From Planctomycetota bacterium (GTDB lineage: Bacteria; Planctomycetota; Planctomycetia; Pirellulales; Pirellulaceae): a DNA stretch of 11,118 nucleotides. The stretch lies in contig JAEZAS010000380.1 in assembly GCA_023430365.1 (NCBI GenBank), positions 1 through 11,118 of the forward strand. The letters run 5' to 3'. Position 1 is the stretch's first letter. Every line of letters begins with the position of its first letter. The notes beneath the pieces were generated by a model. That model was not told the origin of the DNA. It ran no database searches and saw nothing but the letters and a program-made list of their open reading frames with translations. Positions 1-6,620 of this stretch are shown piece by piece. A program made the position numbers and the translations under genes.

Positions 1-223
1 GCTTGTGTTTGTGAAACAGATGGGGATAGTGCCAGTAATAGTCGTACCAGTCCAAGTGGTGGTGAAACCCGTGGTGATGGTGATGGTGCTTGTGGAAGCC
101 ATGGTGGTGATGATGGTGATGCGAACCACCTCCATGGCCAGCCTCAGCAATGCCAGGCGCCGCGAGCAATGCGAACGCGGCGGCCAGGGTCAAAGCCTTC
201 AGGAGTTTGGAGATACTGTTCAT
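1..223 (-). CDS. Secreted histidine-rich small protein (3' end cut by window edge)
   Basis: Reading leftward from ATG at 223 gives 74 residues without a stop before the window ends. Residues 1-28 form a typical Sec signal peptide: N-terminal lysines, a hydrophobic Leu/Ala core at about 11-22, and a likely cleavage after A-E-A at 28. The remaining 46 residues contain 22 histidines, with runs of seven (35-41) and six (46-51), GF spacers, and an aromatic stretch rich in Trp and Tyr at 58-66. A Shine-Dalgarno AGGA (231-234) sits 7 bases before the ATG, which supports this start. I recognise no named family. His-rich exported proteins often bind Ni, Zn or Cu, so a periplasmic or surface metal-binding or storage role is inferred, not shown. 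The opposite strand is open too, but its product is a low-complexity Val/Met-rich shadow. The gene is divergent from the cupin gene. Confidence 0.72.
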   Translation of the reverse strand, partial: MNSISKLLKALTLAAAFALLAAPGIAEAGHGGGSHHHHHHHGFHKHHHHHHGFHHHLDWYDYYWHYPHLFHKHK

Positions 224-427
224 CGCGGGATCCTACGCTTTCTAGGTTCACGTGTGAGGAATTTGCTTCGTTCAAGCTTGGGGTGCTCGACTCCGTTACT
301 CCTCCAGGCGAGGTCCGCTCCTTTTTGTTACTGGCCGGCCGGGATAAATTTTCGAAAGCCCCCGGCGCCGGATTCCGGCCATTGACCGAGGTGGGCTCAG
401 GCCGATCACCCACAGCGAGATTTCCTC

Positions 428-790
428 ATGCCACAGCTCATCGCCGCTCCGACCATCGTTCAAGCCGCCGGGCAGCCGCCGAAGCGCATTGAGGAATTCG
501 TAGGCCGGGTGAACTCCGGCCACGAGCAGGTGAGCGTCGCGCGGATGGTCTCTCCGACCGGCTGGCAGGAGCCCGGCCAGCGTCCCGAGTTCCTGGAGGT
601 GACGCTCGTGCTCAAAGGGACCGTGCGCGTCGAGCACGAAGGGGGCGAATTGCAGGTGTCAGCCGGCCAGGCGGTCGTCACCCAGCCGGGCGAGTGGGTG
701 CGCTACAGCACGCCGACCGAAGGAGCGGAGTACGTGGCCGTCTGCCTCCCCGCCTTTTCGCCGCAGACCGTTCATCGGGACGACGAGTGA
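428..790 (+). CDS. Cupin-domain protein lacking the usual metal histidines
   Basis: A 120-residue single-domain protein. The beta-barrel pattern is visible: E57 followed by a strand and VLKG (61-64), then V66-R-V-E, the GGELQVSAGQAVV turn (72-84), and the PGEW turn (87-90) followed by a long strand. This order, with the G near 64 and the G80 and PG elements, matches cupin motifs 1 and 2. The metal-binding residues are not conserved: where motif 1 normally has HxH before the Glu there is G50-Q-R-P53, and motif 2 has Val or Arg (91-92) in place of His. It is therefore probably a small-molecule-binding or sensory cupin, or one with altered metal binding, not a standard metallo-dioxygenase. There is no signal peptide, so it should be cytoplasmic. 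The ATG at 428 has only a weak purine-rich GCGAG upstream. Substrate unknown. Confidence 0.72.
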   Translation: MPQLIAAPTIVQAAGQPPKRIEEFVGRVNSGHEQVSVARMVSPTGWQEPGQRPEFLEVTLVLKGTVRVEHEGGELQVSAGQAVVTQPGEWVRYSTPTEGAEYVAVCLPAFSPQTVHRDDE

Positions 791-815
791 GCCTCCGCCG
801 ACCGGAACACGCCGG

Positions 816-843
816 AAAAGTCGCTCGGCGTCACTCGACTTTT
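816..843. terminator. Bidirectional terminator between convergent genes
   Basis: An 8-bp perfect inverted repeat, AAAAGTCG (816-823) and CGACTTTT (836-843), with a 12-base loop. It lies between the stop of the cupin gene (790) and the stop of the minus-strand gene (862). The A-run and T-run at the arm ends supply a U-tract in either direction, as expected of a shared terminator between convergent genes. Confidence 0.55.
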
Positions 844-861
844 GGCTCGTCGTCTGTTCGC

Positions 862-1233
862 CTAGCGCTGACTGGCGCTCAGGATCGCTTCGGACCAGTC
901 GTTCTTGTCGACGGCCGACGTTTCCGGCTCCTGGTCGTAGATCGACCGGTTTTCGGCGACCACGGCAACAGAGCTCCGCTGCGAGCAGGCTGTGGATGGC
1001 GGGCAGTAGTCGGTCCCCATCGTGGGAAGCGAGCCGAAGGCTCGGCGATGAAGGGCGACCATCCGCACGACAGCGTCGGCGACCTGGTCGACATCATCCT
1101 TCGAGAGCTTCGACGACTCGCGAAATTGCACGGACCAGTGGGCGACCGCGCTAAAGGGGGTGGAGGACTGGCAGGCTTGCAAAAAGACGTCGCGAATCAA
1201 ACCGTGCAGAATGGCCTTGGTTACGCCGGGCAT
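862..1233 (-). CDS. Unknown 123-residue protein
   Basis: I do not recognise this protein. It begins MPGVTKAILHG. The start at 1233 is chosen over the longer open frame to 1311 because a near-perfect Shine-Dalgarno GGAGGG (1240-1245) lies 6 bases upstream, and the extra 26 residues would be translated from the promoter and RBS region. Residues 1-70 look like a compact amphipathic alpha-helical domain: a charged SSKLSKDDVDQVADAVV helix is followed by VRMVALHRRAFGSLP. Residues 75-123 are polar, with two cysteines near C-P-P-S-T-A-C, and probably disordered. No signal peptide or membrane span is seen. It converges on the cupin gene and shares its terminator. Codon use and G+C resemble the neighbours. 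A homology search is needed to say more. Confidence 0.6.
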   Translation of the reverse strand: MPGVTKAILHGLIRDVFLQACQSSTPFSAVAHWSVQFRESSKLSKDDVDQVADAVVRMVALHRRAFGSLPTMGTDYCPPSTACSQRSSVAVVAENRSIYDQEPETSAVDKNDWSEAILSASQR

Positions 1234-1239
1234 AGCGAT

Positions 1240-1245
1240 CCCTCC
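1240..1245 (-). promoter_or_regulatory. Strong Shine-Dalgarno that fixes the start at 1233
   Basis: GGAGGG on the minus strand, 6 bases before the ATG at 1233. It decides between the 123-residue and the 149-residue reading of the unknown gene. Confidence 0.7.
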
Positions 1246-1260
1246 GCATGTGGTGCGTCC

Positions 1261-1274
1261 TGCGGTATTCCGCA
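1261..1274. promoter_or_regulatory. Perfect palindrome upstream of the unknown gene (possible operator)
   Basis: TGCGG (1261-1265), spacer TATT, CCGCA (1270-1274). It lies 27 bases before the start codon at 1233 on the minus strand, where a transcription start or operator would be expected. It could bind a dimeric regulator or form a small hairpin in the leader. Only position and symmetry support it. Confidence 0.35.
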
Positions 1275-1663
1275 AGTAACATACCAAGGGTGTTTCCAGG
1301 CCCCTACCCACCCTCCGGGCGGGAACTACCAGCCCTGCTTGGGTCAGGCCCGGCCGATGCCCGACTAGTTGATAACGGCTCTCAGTGCGGAGCCGGTTTG
1401 GGGACCTGAATTGCTGAGACCGAATGTCGTTTGGCGCATTGCGTAAAATATTTCCAGCGAAAGACTTAGTTTCGCCTGGACAGATAGCCGAAGGTCGCTA
1501 AGATTCCCGAGAACGCAAGCCCGTTCCCGAACCAGCAAAGCTCCTGAAGCACTCAATTTCGACCCGCCGTCGACGCTTCAGAACTGGCGGCAGAGGCATC
1601 GAATTCGCCCCGCCATCAGGGAAGCATTAGCCAGCAAACACACTATCTGACGAGGTAATTGAG
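1275..1663. other. Intergenic region with two imperfect hairpins, no convincing gene
   Basis: This is the shared upstream region of the divergent unknown gene and ferritin-like gene. Two hairpins are visible. The first pairs CGGCTC (1376-1381) with GAGCCG (1390-1395) over an 8-base loop. The second pairs CCAG+CGAAA (1454-1462) with TTTCG+CTGG (1470-1479) around one bulged C and a 7-base loop, next to an AT-rich stretch (1444-1453). A 63-residue minus frame here starts only with TTG, lacks a Shine-Dalgarno and is not called. No clear -35/-10 pair was found for the ferritin-like gene. A small RNA or leader element is possible but unproven. Confidence 0.3.
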
Positions 1664-2122
1664 ATGGATAAGGCCAAGGTCATCGACAAATTGAATGAAG
1701 CCCTGCGACATGAGTGGACGGGTGTCGCCCAGTACGCTCAGGCCGGCTTCGTGGTCGCGGGTCTGTGGCGTGAGACCTACTCCGACATGTTCTACGACTC
1801 GGCCAAGGAATCGTTTGGCCATGCCCGCCAGGTCGGCGAGAAGATCGTCGCGCTCGGTGGCGTTCCCACGGTGGAACGGGGACCGATCAAGCAGACCGAC
1901 GATCTGCTCGAAATGCTGAACAACGCCCTCGAATTCGAATCGAAGGCCGTCAAGATCTACAACGAGGCTCTCGCCCTGGCCGCCGGCGAACGGGCCCTGG
2001 AAGTGTTCATTGAAAACATCCTCGAGGAGGAGCAGGACGGCGTCGACAACCTGACCCGTATCCTCCGCGACCCACGAGCGATTGCCGCCTCCAGCGGCGC
2101 CTCGGCCTCCAAAGCGGGCTAA
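1664..2122 (+). CDS. Bacterioferritin-like (ferritin superfamily) four-helix protein
   Basis: A 152-residue cytoplasmic protein close to bacterioferritin length. Helix A carries E17-W-x5-QY (17-24), helix B E49-x3-H53-AR, helix C ALE90-F-E92 and helix D E121-E-E-Q124. This is the order of the ferritin-like four-helix bundle, which oxidises Fe(II) or binds iron or peroxide. Aligned by eye to E. coli Bfr, E17, H53, E90 and E123 match ligands E18, H54, E94 and E127. The helix-B Glu is shifted by one (E49, with S50 at the usual place), the second His (H130) is Gly126, and the haem Met52 is Phe51. The diiron site is thus altered and haem binding is unlikely. A GAGG Shine-Dalgarno lies 8 bases before the ATG. 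It appears to be a single-gene unit ended by the terminator at 2178. A role in iron handling or oxidative stress is inferred. Confidence 0.85.
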   Translation: MDKAKVIDKLNEALRHEWTGVAQYAQAGFVVAGLWRETYSDMFYDSAKESFGHARQVGEKIVALGGVPTVERGPIKQTDDLLEMLNNALEFESKAVKIYNEALALAAGERALEVFIENILEEEQDGVDNLTRILRDPRAIAASSGASASKAG

Positions 2123-2177
2123 GCGCGAGCGGCGGAGCTGAAACCGGGAAACCGACGGCTCCCAAACGAATTCACGC

Positions 2178-2217
2178 AGGGCGTTCTTCGGCTTCAGGCC
2201 GCAGAACGCCCTTTTTT
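2178..2217 (+). terminator. Strong intrinsic terminator of the ferritin-like gene
   Basis: AGGGCGTTCT (2178-2187) pairs with AGAACGCCCT (2203-2212). An inner CGGC/GCCG stem (2189-2192 with 2198-2201) closes a five-base loop. The only mismatch is T2188 with C2202. Six T residues (2212-2217) follow. It begins 55 bases after the stop at 2122. The same stem core recurs at 10863-10898. Confidence 0.9.
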
Positions 2218-2241
2218 CGTTCTTCTGCCCCTCAAACCTCC

Positions 2242-2288
2242 GTCCCAGGCTCCGCCGGGGACGAAACCAACCCGAGGCGCCGCCTCCC
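2242..2288. repeat. Dispersed double-hairpin repeat, copy A (degenerate)
   Basis: It aligns over its length with 6684-6730. Both begin GTCCCAGGCTCC, continue through GGAC, a 5-6 base variable piece and AACCCGAGGC, and end in a GCCTC arm. In this copy the first hairpin has lost pairing (GCCGGGGAC in place of GCCTGGGAC) and the second is changed to GAGGC GCC GCCTC. It lies just past the ferritin-like gene terminator. Confidence 0.65.
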
Positions 2289-2386
2289 AGCCCCGCAGCG
2301 ACGGCCAGCCCCGCCAAGCGTCGGCCGCGAGGCCTCACAACCCGTCCAGCCGGCTCGCCAACGTCAGCCGAACCGCCTGGAAAAGC

Positions 2387-2415
2387 GTGACATTTCCGGT
2401 TGTCGCAACTAGGAT
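2387..2415 (+). promoter_or_regulatory. Sigma-70-type promoter for the PQQ-repeat gene
   Basis: GTGACA (2387-2392, 5 of 6 to the -35 consensus), a 17-base spacer and TAGGAT (2410-2415, 4 of 6 to the -10). The predicted start near 2422 would leave a leader of about 80 bases before the ATG at 2503. No other good promoter was found in the 2218-2502 gap. Confidence 0.45.
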
Positions 2416-2502
2416 GGACTCTGAGCCTTCCTGGCGGGCGAATCGGCCGTTCCGGTCGCCTAAGCCACTGGCGGGCCTTGTCTTTCGAGCGAGTCACGCG
2501 CT

Positions 2503-4080
2503 ATGCGATGGATTTGTGCCGCCCTGCTGGGCGCCTCTGTACTGCTTCCGGTTGCCGCTTCGGCCCAGATCACTTCCAGTGGTCTGCTCAACTCGACTGC
2601 GCTACACGCCGCCGGCTTGGAGCGGATGTGGTTCACGCAGCTCGACCTCGATCGGGCTCGCGGACGAGTCGTGGGGCTGCACCAGTTCGTCAGCCCGACG
2701 AAGTTTCACACGATTTTCGAATTCATCCACGACGGCAAGCGGTACACCTTTTCCGAGCGCGACCGCAACGCCTTCGGCGAGATGATCGGCGTCGACGCCG
2801 CCCGGCTGAAGGCCGAGGAGGCCCTGGCGCAGATCAAGGCCGACCTGATTGCGGCCGGCAAGATGGACCCAGCCCTGCCGCCGATTGAGACCCATCGGGT
2901 GCCGGAGATCACCATCGCGGCCACCACCGATCGCGGCATCCTGCAAGTGCTGGACGGCGAAACCGGACAGACCAAGTGGTCGACCCTCGTCGGCAGCCCG
3001 CGCCATCCCACGACTGAACCAGCCGTGAGCGACGAGTATGTCGCCGTGTGCAATGGTTCCACCCTCTACGTCTACAACGCGGACGATGGCCAACTCGCCT
3101 GGCAAAAGCAGGTCGTCGGCGCCGTCGGCGCTGGGCCCGCCATCACCGATTCGCAGATCTATGTGCCGATGCTCAATGGCACCATGGAAACCTACGCCGT
3201 CGACAACCCGCGTCGCCCGCGGGTGTTTCGCGCCTATGGACGCACGGTCGTTCAACCGGTGGCGTCGAACGAGAGTGTCGCTTGGCCGACCGATCAGGGG
3301 AAGCTCTACGTCGGCTTCGCTCGCGGCGGCACGATGAAGTATCGCGTCGAAGCGAAGGACGCCATGAACGCGGCTCCGACCTTCATGGCGCCGGACAAGA
3401 TTTTGGCCACCTCAATGGACGGCTATGTGTACTGCATCGAAGAAGGCCGGGGGCAGATTCTCTGGCGTTTCACCACGGGTGAACCGATCGGCCAATCGCC
3501 GCTGGCCGTTGGGGACACCGTCTATGCGGTCACCGACGCCGGCAAGTTCTACGCGATTTCGGCTGCCAACGGCGCCGAGCTGTGGATGACCGACGGGGTG
3601 CGGACGATCCTCGCCGCGAACAAGGACCGGGTGTATGTCACCGAAGTGACCGGCAACGTCCTGATTCTCGATGCTCAATCCGGCAGCCGGCTGGGGAGTA
3701 TCTATGCCTCGGATCTCAATCTGAAGTACACTAACGTGCTGACCGATCGGATCATCATCGGCACGCGCACGGGGCTGATTCAGTGCATCCGCGAGCGCGG
3801 CCTCGTCTATCCGGTTGCCCATCAGCAACTCGAACCGATCGCCCCGCCGGCGGCACAACCGAAGGGCGGGCCCGGCGCTCCAGCCGCCAAACCGGCGGCC
3901 GACCCGTTTGCCGATCCGGGAGCGGTCGATCCGTTCGGCGGCGATGCTCCAGCCGCTCCGAAGCCGGAGGCGGATCCCTTCGGTGGCGATGCCGATCCGT
4001 TCGGTGGCGATGCTGCCGATCCATTTGGCGGCGGCGAGATGAAAGAAGCGCCAGCCGCGGAAGCCGATCCGTTCGGCTAA
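2503..4080 (+). CDS. Exported PQQ-type beta-propeller protein with DPFGG-rich tail (BamB-like fold)
   Basis: A 525-residue protein. Residues 1-22 are a Sec signal peptide (hydrophobic core CAALLGASVLLPVA, cleavage after A-S-A), so it acts outside the cytoplasmic membrane. Residues 23-140 are a non-propeller N-terminal part with an Ala/Lys-rich helix at about 96-120. From about 145 to 435 come beta-propeller blades of the PQQ-like type: D-G-E-T-G-Q-T-K-W near 150, LYVYNADDGQLAW near 188, YVYCIEEGRGQILW near 308, FYAISAANGAELW near 349 and VYVTEVTGNVLILDAQSG near 377. The repeated (A/D)xxGxxxW pattern is diagnostic. Enzyme residues of PQQ alcohol dehydrogenases are not evident, so a scaffold or binding role like BamB is more likely than catalysis. 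Residues 448-525 are a Pro/Ala-rich low-complexity tail with six DPF motifs. There is no lipobox cysteine. The Shine-Dalgarno at the ATG is weak. Confidence 0.85.
   Translation: MRWICAALLGASVLLPVAASAQITSSGLLNSTALHAAGLERMWFTQLDLDRARGRVVGLHQFVSPTKFHTIFEFIHDGKRYTFSERDRNAFGEMIGVDAARLKAEEALAQIKADLIAAGKMDPALPPIETHRVPEITIAATTDRGILQVLDGETGQTKWSTLVGSPRHPTTEPAVSDEYVAVCNGSTLYVYNADDGQLAWQKQVVGAVGAGPAITDSQIYVPMLNGTMETYAVDNPRRPRVFRAYGRTVVQPVASNESVAWPTDQGKLYVGFARGGTMKYRVEAKDAMNAAPTFMAPDKILATSMDGYVYCIEEGRGQILWRFTTGEPIGQSPLAVGDTVYAVTDAGKFYAISAANGAELWMTDGVRTILAANKDRVYVTEVTGNVLILDAQSGSRLGSIYASDLNLKYTNVLTDRIIIGTRTGLIQCIRERGLVYPVAHQQLEPIAPPAAQPKGGPGAPAAKPAADPFADPGAVDPFGGDAPAAPKPEADPFGGDADPFGGDAADPFGGGEMKEAPAAEADPFG
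3901..4077 (+). repeat. In-gene DPFGG low-complexity repeats
   Basis: Six DPF units, mostly DPFGGD, encode the C-terminal tail of the propeller protein. They are separated by Ala/Pro/Glu spacers and end two residues before the stop. The DNA copies (GATCCGTTCGGYGGCGAT and close variants) are similar enough to expand or contract by slippage. Confidence 0.8.
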
Positions 4081-4093
4081 TGGTTGGCCCCGT

Positions 4094-4177
4094 CGGCGAG
4101 CGGGACGCGTAAGCGTCCCGGTTGTTCGTCAATCTGGATCGCACCTCAACCGGGAGACTCACGTCTCCCGCTCGCCG
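4094..4177. repeat. Nested inverted repeat that can fold as a four-way junction
   Basis: It begins 14 bases after the propeller gene stop. Two 30-base arms (4094-4123 and 4148-4177) are inverted copies agreeing at 25 positions. Within the left arm CGGGACGC (4101-4108) pairs with GCGTCCCG (4113-4120) around loop GTAA. Within the right arm CGGGAGAC (4151-4158) pairs with GTCTCCCG (4163-4170) around TCAC. Outer CGGCGAG (4094-4100) pairs with CTCGCCG (4171-4177), and GTT (4121-4123) with AAC (4148-4150), leaving a 24-base central loop. It resembles REP/BIME-type elements and may also stabilise or end the upstream mRNA. Confidence 0.8.
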
Positions 4178-4206
4178 GATGCGTTTTTGCAGGATTCCGG
4201 CGGGCG

Positions 4207-4503
4207 CTACAGCACGCGCATGCTCTTGGCCGCAATGACTTCCACTCCCTTGGGAAGCGGGAGCGGCGTAGTGGACTTGGCATAGAACGCCAGGCCGCGA
4301 TAGCTCGTCAGGTAGTGATAAGTTCGGGTGATCAGCCAACTTTCCGAATACACGACGAGCATGCCAGGCTCTCGGCGGACGAAGCCCAGAAACTCCGCCT
4401 CTTCCAGGTGGACGGTGACTCCGCAGGCTCGAATGGCTTGGATGGCGGCTGCATTCGCGGCCGCGGCGCCCGCAGCAGCAGCGCCTACACTCACAGGAAC
4501 CAT
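4207..4503 (-). CDS. Unknown 98-residue protein downstream of mutL
   Basis: I do not recognise this protein. The start at 4503 (MVPVSVG) is chosen because GGAGG lies 5 bases upstream (4509-4513); an in-frame ATG at 4530 would add nine residues and has no ribosome site. Residues 5-25 are an Ala/Gly-rich, weakly hydrophobic helix without charge, possibly a membrane-associating or glycine-zipper-like segment. Residues 28-98 look like an alpha/beta or beta-rich domain: V-T-V-H-L-E-E-A-E-F, MLVVYSESWLITRTYHYLTSY, then LAFYAKSTTPLPLPKGVEVI. No cysteine pair or known catalytic motif is seen apart from a single Cys near 27. It lies on the mutL strand, 122 bases past the mutL stop, so co-transcription is possible, but its own strong Shine-Dalgarno suggests independent translation. 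Confidence 0.62.
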   Translation of the reverse strand: MVPVSVGAAAAGAAAANAAAIQAIRACGVTVHLEEAEFLGFVRREPGMLVVYSESWLITRTYHYLTSYRGLAFYAKSTTPLPLPKGVEVIAAKSMRVL

Positions 4504-4508
4504 GTCAT

Positions 4509-4513
4509 CCTCC
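4509..4513 (-). promoter_or_regulatory. Shine-Dalgarno fixing the start at 4503
   Basis: GGAGG, within GGGAGGATGAC, 5 bases before the ATG at 4503. It argues against the upstream ATG at 4530. Confidence 0.65.
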
Positions 4514-4625
4514 CTCACCAGTTTAGCCAACGGCCGCTAAAAGTATCACTGCGGTTTCTTCGCTGCTGGGGAGGCAATCTTGTCCAAAGACTCTCATTTT
4601 GCTTGGGCGAGATCGGGAACGCGTC

Positions 4626-6584
4626 TTACGTTCGTTTGAACCGGCGGTCCAGTTCCTCGCGTGTGAAGACGAGCGCTGTCGGCCGGCCGTGCGGGCAATG
4701 ATGGGCGTCCTGGCAGAGATGCCGCTGATCGAGCAGCGCCGTGATTTCCTCTCCCGTCAAACGATCCCCGGCCTTGATCGCCGCCTTGCAGGCGATCATG
4801 TGCAGCAATTCATCGAGCAGGTCACGTTTCTGCGGCGCTTTGCCCGCCGACACCAGATCCTCGACGATCTGCCGCAGCAACTCGGCTGGCCCCAGGTTGG
4901 CGAGCATCGCCGGATAGCTGGAAACCAGCAAGGTATCGCCGCCAAAGGGCTCGATCTCGATTCCGAGCTGGCCGAGCGTTTCCTTGGCCTCGAGCACTGC
5001 GGCTGCCTCCGCCGGCGCCAGGCTGACCGGTTCGGGAACCAGCAGCCGCTGGGTTTCCATCTTGCCGGCGACGACCTTCTCGCGAAGCTGTTCGTACAAA
5101 ATGCGCTCGTGCAAAGCGTGCTGGTCGATGACGACCATTCCCTCCTCGTTCTCGGTGACGAGGTAGCGATTGTGGATCTGAAAGCCGAGGTGCGACTGCC
5201 GCTGCGGATGCGCATCGTGCCGCATTGCCCAGGCAGAACCGGATTGGCCTTCCCCGGAGTATCCGTTCACTTGCGAATGCGAGTCAGCCGACTGCGGGCC
5301 GCTGGCAGGCATAAAACCGGGCCGCGGACCGCCAGGAACCGCGGACCAGCTGCGATCGAGCTGCGTCAGTTGCAGCGGACCTTGCTGTGGTCGGTCGAAT
5401 TGCAGCTCAAGTAGGCTCTGCGTCGCATCGTCGGTTTCGATCGTCGCCACTTCCGTTTGCGAGTTGGCTACGGCCCCTTCGAGCTGCCCCTTGGCCCACT
5501 CCACCAGTTCGCGCCGGTGCTGCTCGGCGGCCGCCGGATCGTGAGCCGTCTGGCCATCCTCCGCCGAGGTCCCGCCGCCGACGCGGGCCGTCAGATCGCT
5601 CGCCAGGAACTTCGTCCGCAACGTGCCCAATAGCAAGGAATAGACCCGGCCGCTGTCCGCAAAGCGAACCTCCAGCTTCGTCGGATGCACGTTCACATCG
5701 ACCGCATCGCAGGGCAATTCCAGTCGCAAGAACGCGATGGGAAATCGTCCGGTCAGAAGCAGTCCCCGATAGGCTTCGCTGAGGGCATGTTGCAGCGCGC
5801 GGTCGCGGATGTGCCTGCCGTTGAGGAACAGGTACTGCATCCGGTTGTTCGCCCGGCTGTGCTGAGGATCGGCGACGTAGCCCATCAGCTTCGCTTCGCC
5901 GTCCTGGTTGTCGACGGCGATCAGCGCCTCTTCCAAATCCCGACCGAAAAACGCTGCGATGCGCTCGCGCCAGCGCTCGGTCGGCGGCAGATCGAACAGC
6001 AATCGGTCGTTGTGCCGCAGCGTGAAGTGAATCCGCGGATGAGCGAGCGCGATGCGCGTGAAGGCTTCGCTGCAATGGCTCGTCTCGGTCTGCACGGCCC
6101 GCATGAACTTGCGCCGGACCGGCGTGTTGTAGAACAGGTTGCGGATCTCGATCGTCGTGCCGATCGACGTGCCGCAGGGAGCCACCGGGCGACGATCGCC
6201 GCCGATGACTTCGATTTCGGCGCCAGCGTCCGAATCCACGGTGCGGCTACGGATCGTCAGTTGGCTGACTTCGGCGATCGAGGCGAGCGCCTCGCCGCGG
6301 AACCCGAAACTGCCGACGCGGAACAAGTCGTCGGCGTCGACGATCTTGCTTGTCGCATGGCTGGCGATCGCGAGCGGAAGCTGATCCGCGGTCATGCCGC
6401 AGCCGTTGTCGGCCACCCGGATCAGATCGCTTCCACCACCGGCCAGGCTCACGTCGATGCGCGTGGCGCCGGCATCGACCGAGTTCTCGAGCAGTTCCTT
6501 GACCACGCTCGCCGGCCGTTCGATCACCTCGCCCGCGGCAATCTTGTTGATGACGCTCGGAGGTAGCTGGCGAATGATGGGCAT
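4626..6584 (-). CDS. mutL: DNA mismatch repair protein MutL (endonuclease type)
   Basis: A 652-residue cytoplasmic protein. The N-terminal GHKL ATPase domain (about 1-340) has the MutL signature: IAAGEVIERPASVVKELLENS with catalytic Glu30 and Mg-binding Asn34, D59-N-G-C-G, HATSKI (76-81) and GFRGEAL (94-100); the transducer region carries NVHPTKLEVRF. A variable linker (about 350-460) follows. The C-terminal domain has the nicking-endonuclease motif DQHA-x2-E-x4-E exactly (487-498), ACKAAIKAGD (598-607) and the zinc-associated CPHGRP (630-635). MutL of this type nicks the new strand itself after MutS finds a mismatch, as in bacteria lacking MutH. No clear Shine-Dalgarno precedes the ATG at 6584. 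It is separated from the upstream regulator gene by 255 bases of repeats, so its promoter may lie there. Confidence 0.97.
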   Translation of the reverse strand: MPIIRQLPPSVINKIAAGEVIERPASVVKELLENSVDAGATRIDVSLAGGGSDLIRVADNGCGMTADQLPLAIASHATSKIVDADDLFRVGSFGFRGEALASIAEVSQLTIRSRTVDSDAGAEIEVIGGDRRPVAPCGTSIGTTIEIRNLFYNTPVRRKFMRAVQTETSHCSEAFTRIALAHPRIHFTLRHNDRLLFDLPPTERWRERIAAFFGRDLEEALIAVDNQDGEAKLMGYVADPQHSRANNRMQYLFLNGRHIRDRALQHALSEAYRGLLLTGRFPIAFLRLELPCDAVDVNVHPTKLEVRFADSGRVYSLLLGTLRTKFLASDLTARVGGGTSAEDGQTAHDPAAAEQHRRELVEWAKGQLEGAVANSQTEVATIETDDATQSLLELQFDRPQQGPLQLTQLDRSWSAVPGGPRPGFMPASGPQSADSHSQVNGYSGEGQSGSAWAMRHDAHPQRQSHLGFQIHNRYLVTENEEGMVVIDQHALHERILYEQLREKVVAGKMETQRLLVPEPVSLAPAEAAAVLEAKETLGQLGIEIEPFGGDTLLVSSYPAMLANLGPAELLRQIVEDLVSAGKAPQKRDLLDELLHMIACKAAIKAGDRLTGEEITALLDQRHLCQDAHHCPHGRPTALVFTREELDRRFKRT

Positions 6585-6620
6585 CGGAGCAGTTGTCGGG
6601 GTCAGGGGCGGAAACGGGAG

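Noticed and set aside
5..385. 126-codon plus-strand frame at the left edge
   Set aside because: Val/Met-rich translation of the histidine-codon repeats on the other strand; the minus strand has a signal peptide and a ribosome site.
1283..1298. Possible sigma-54 promoter upstream of the unknown gene at 862-1233 (TGG-N8-TTGG on the minus strand)
   Set aside because: The -12 element has GG where GC is nearly invariant and the -24 box matches only TGG, so the match is too weak to call.
1365..1556. 63-codon minus-strand frame in the intergenic region
   Set aside because: TTG start, no Shine-Dalgarno, no recognisable pattern, and it overlaps two hairpins.
1643..2497. 284-codon minus-strand frame across the ferritin-like gene and its terminator
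   Set aside because: It reads through a strong terminator and a repeat, and lies opposite a clear ferritin-fold gene.
5685..6566. 293-codon plus-strand frame opposite mutL
   Set aside because: Antisense shadow of the conserved MutL ATPase domain; its product is low-complexity and matches nothing known to me.
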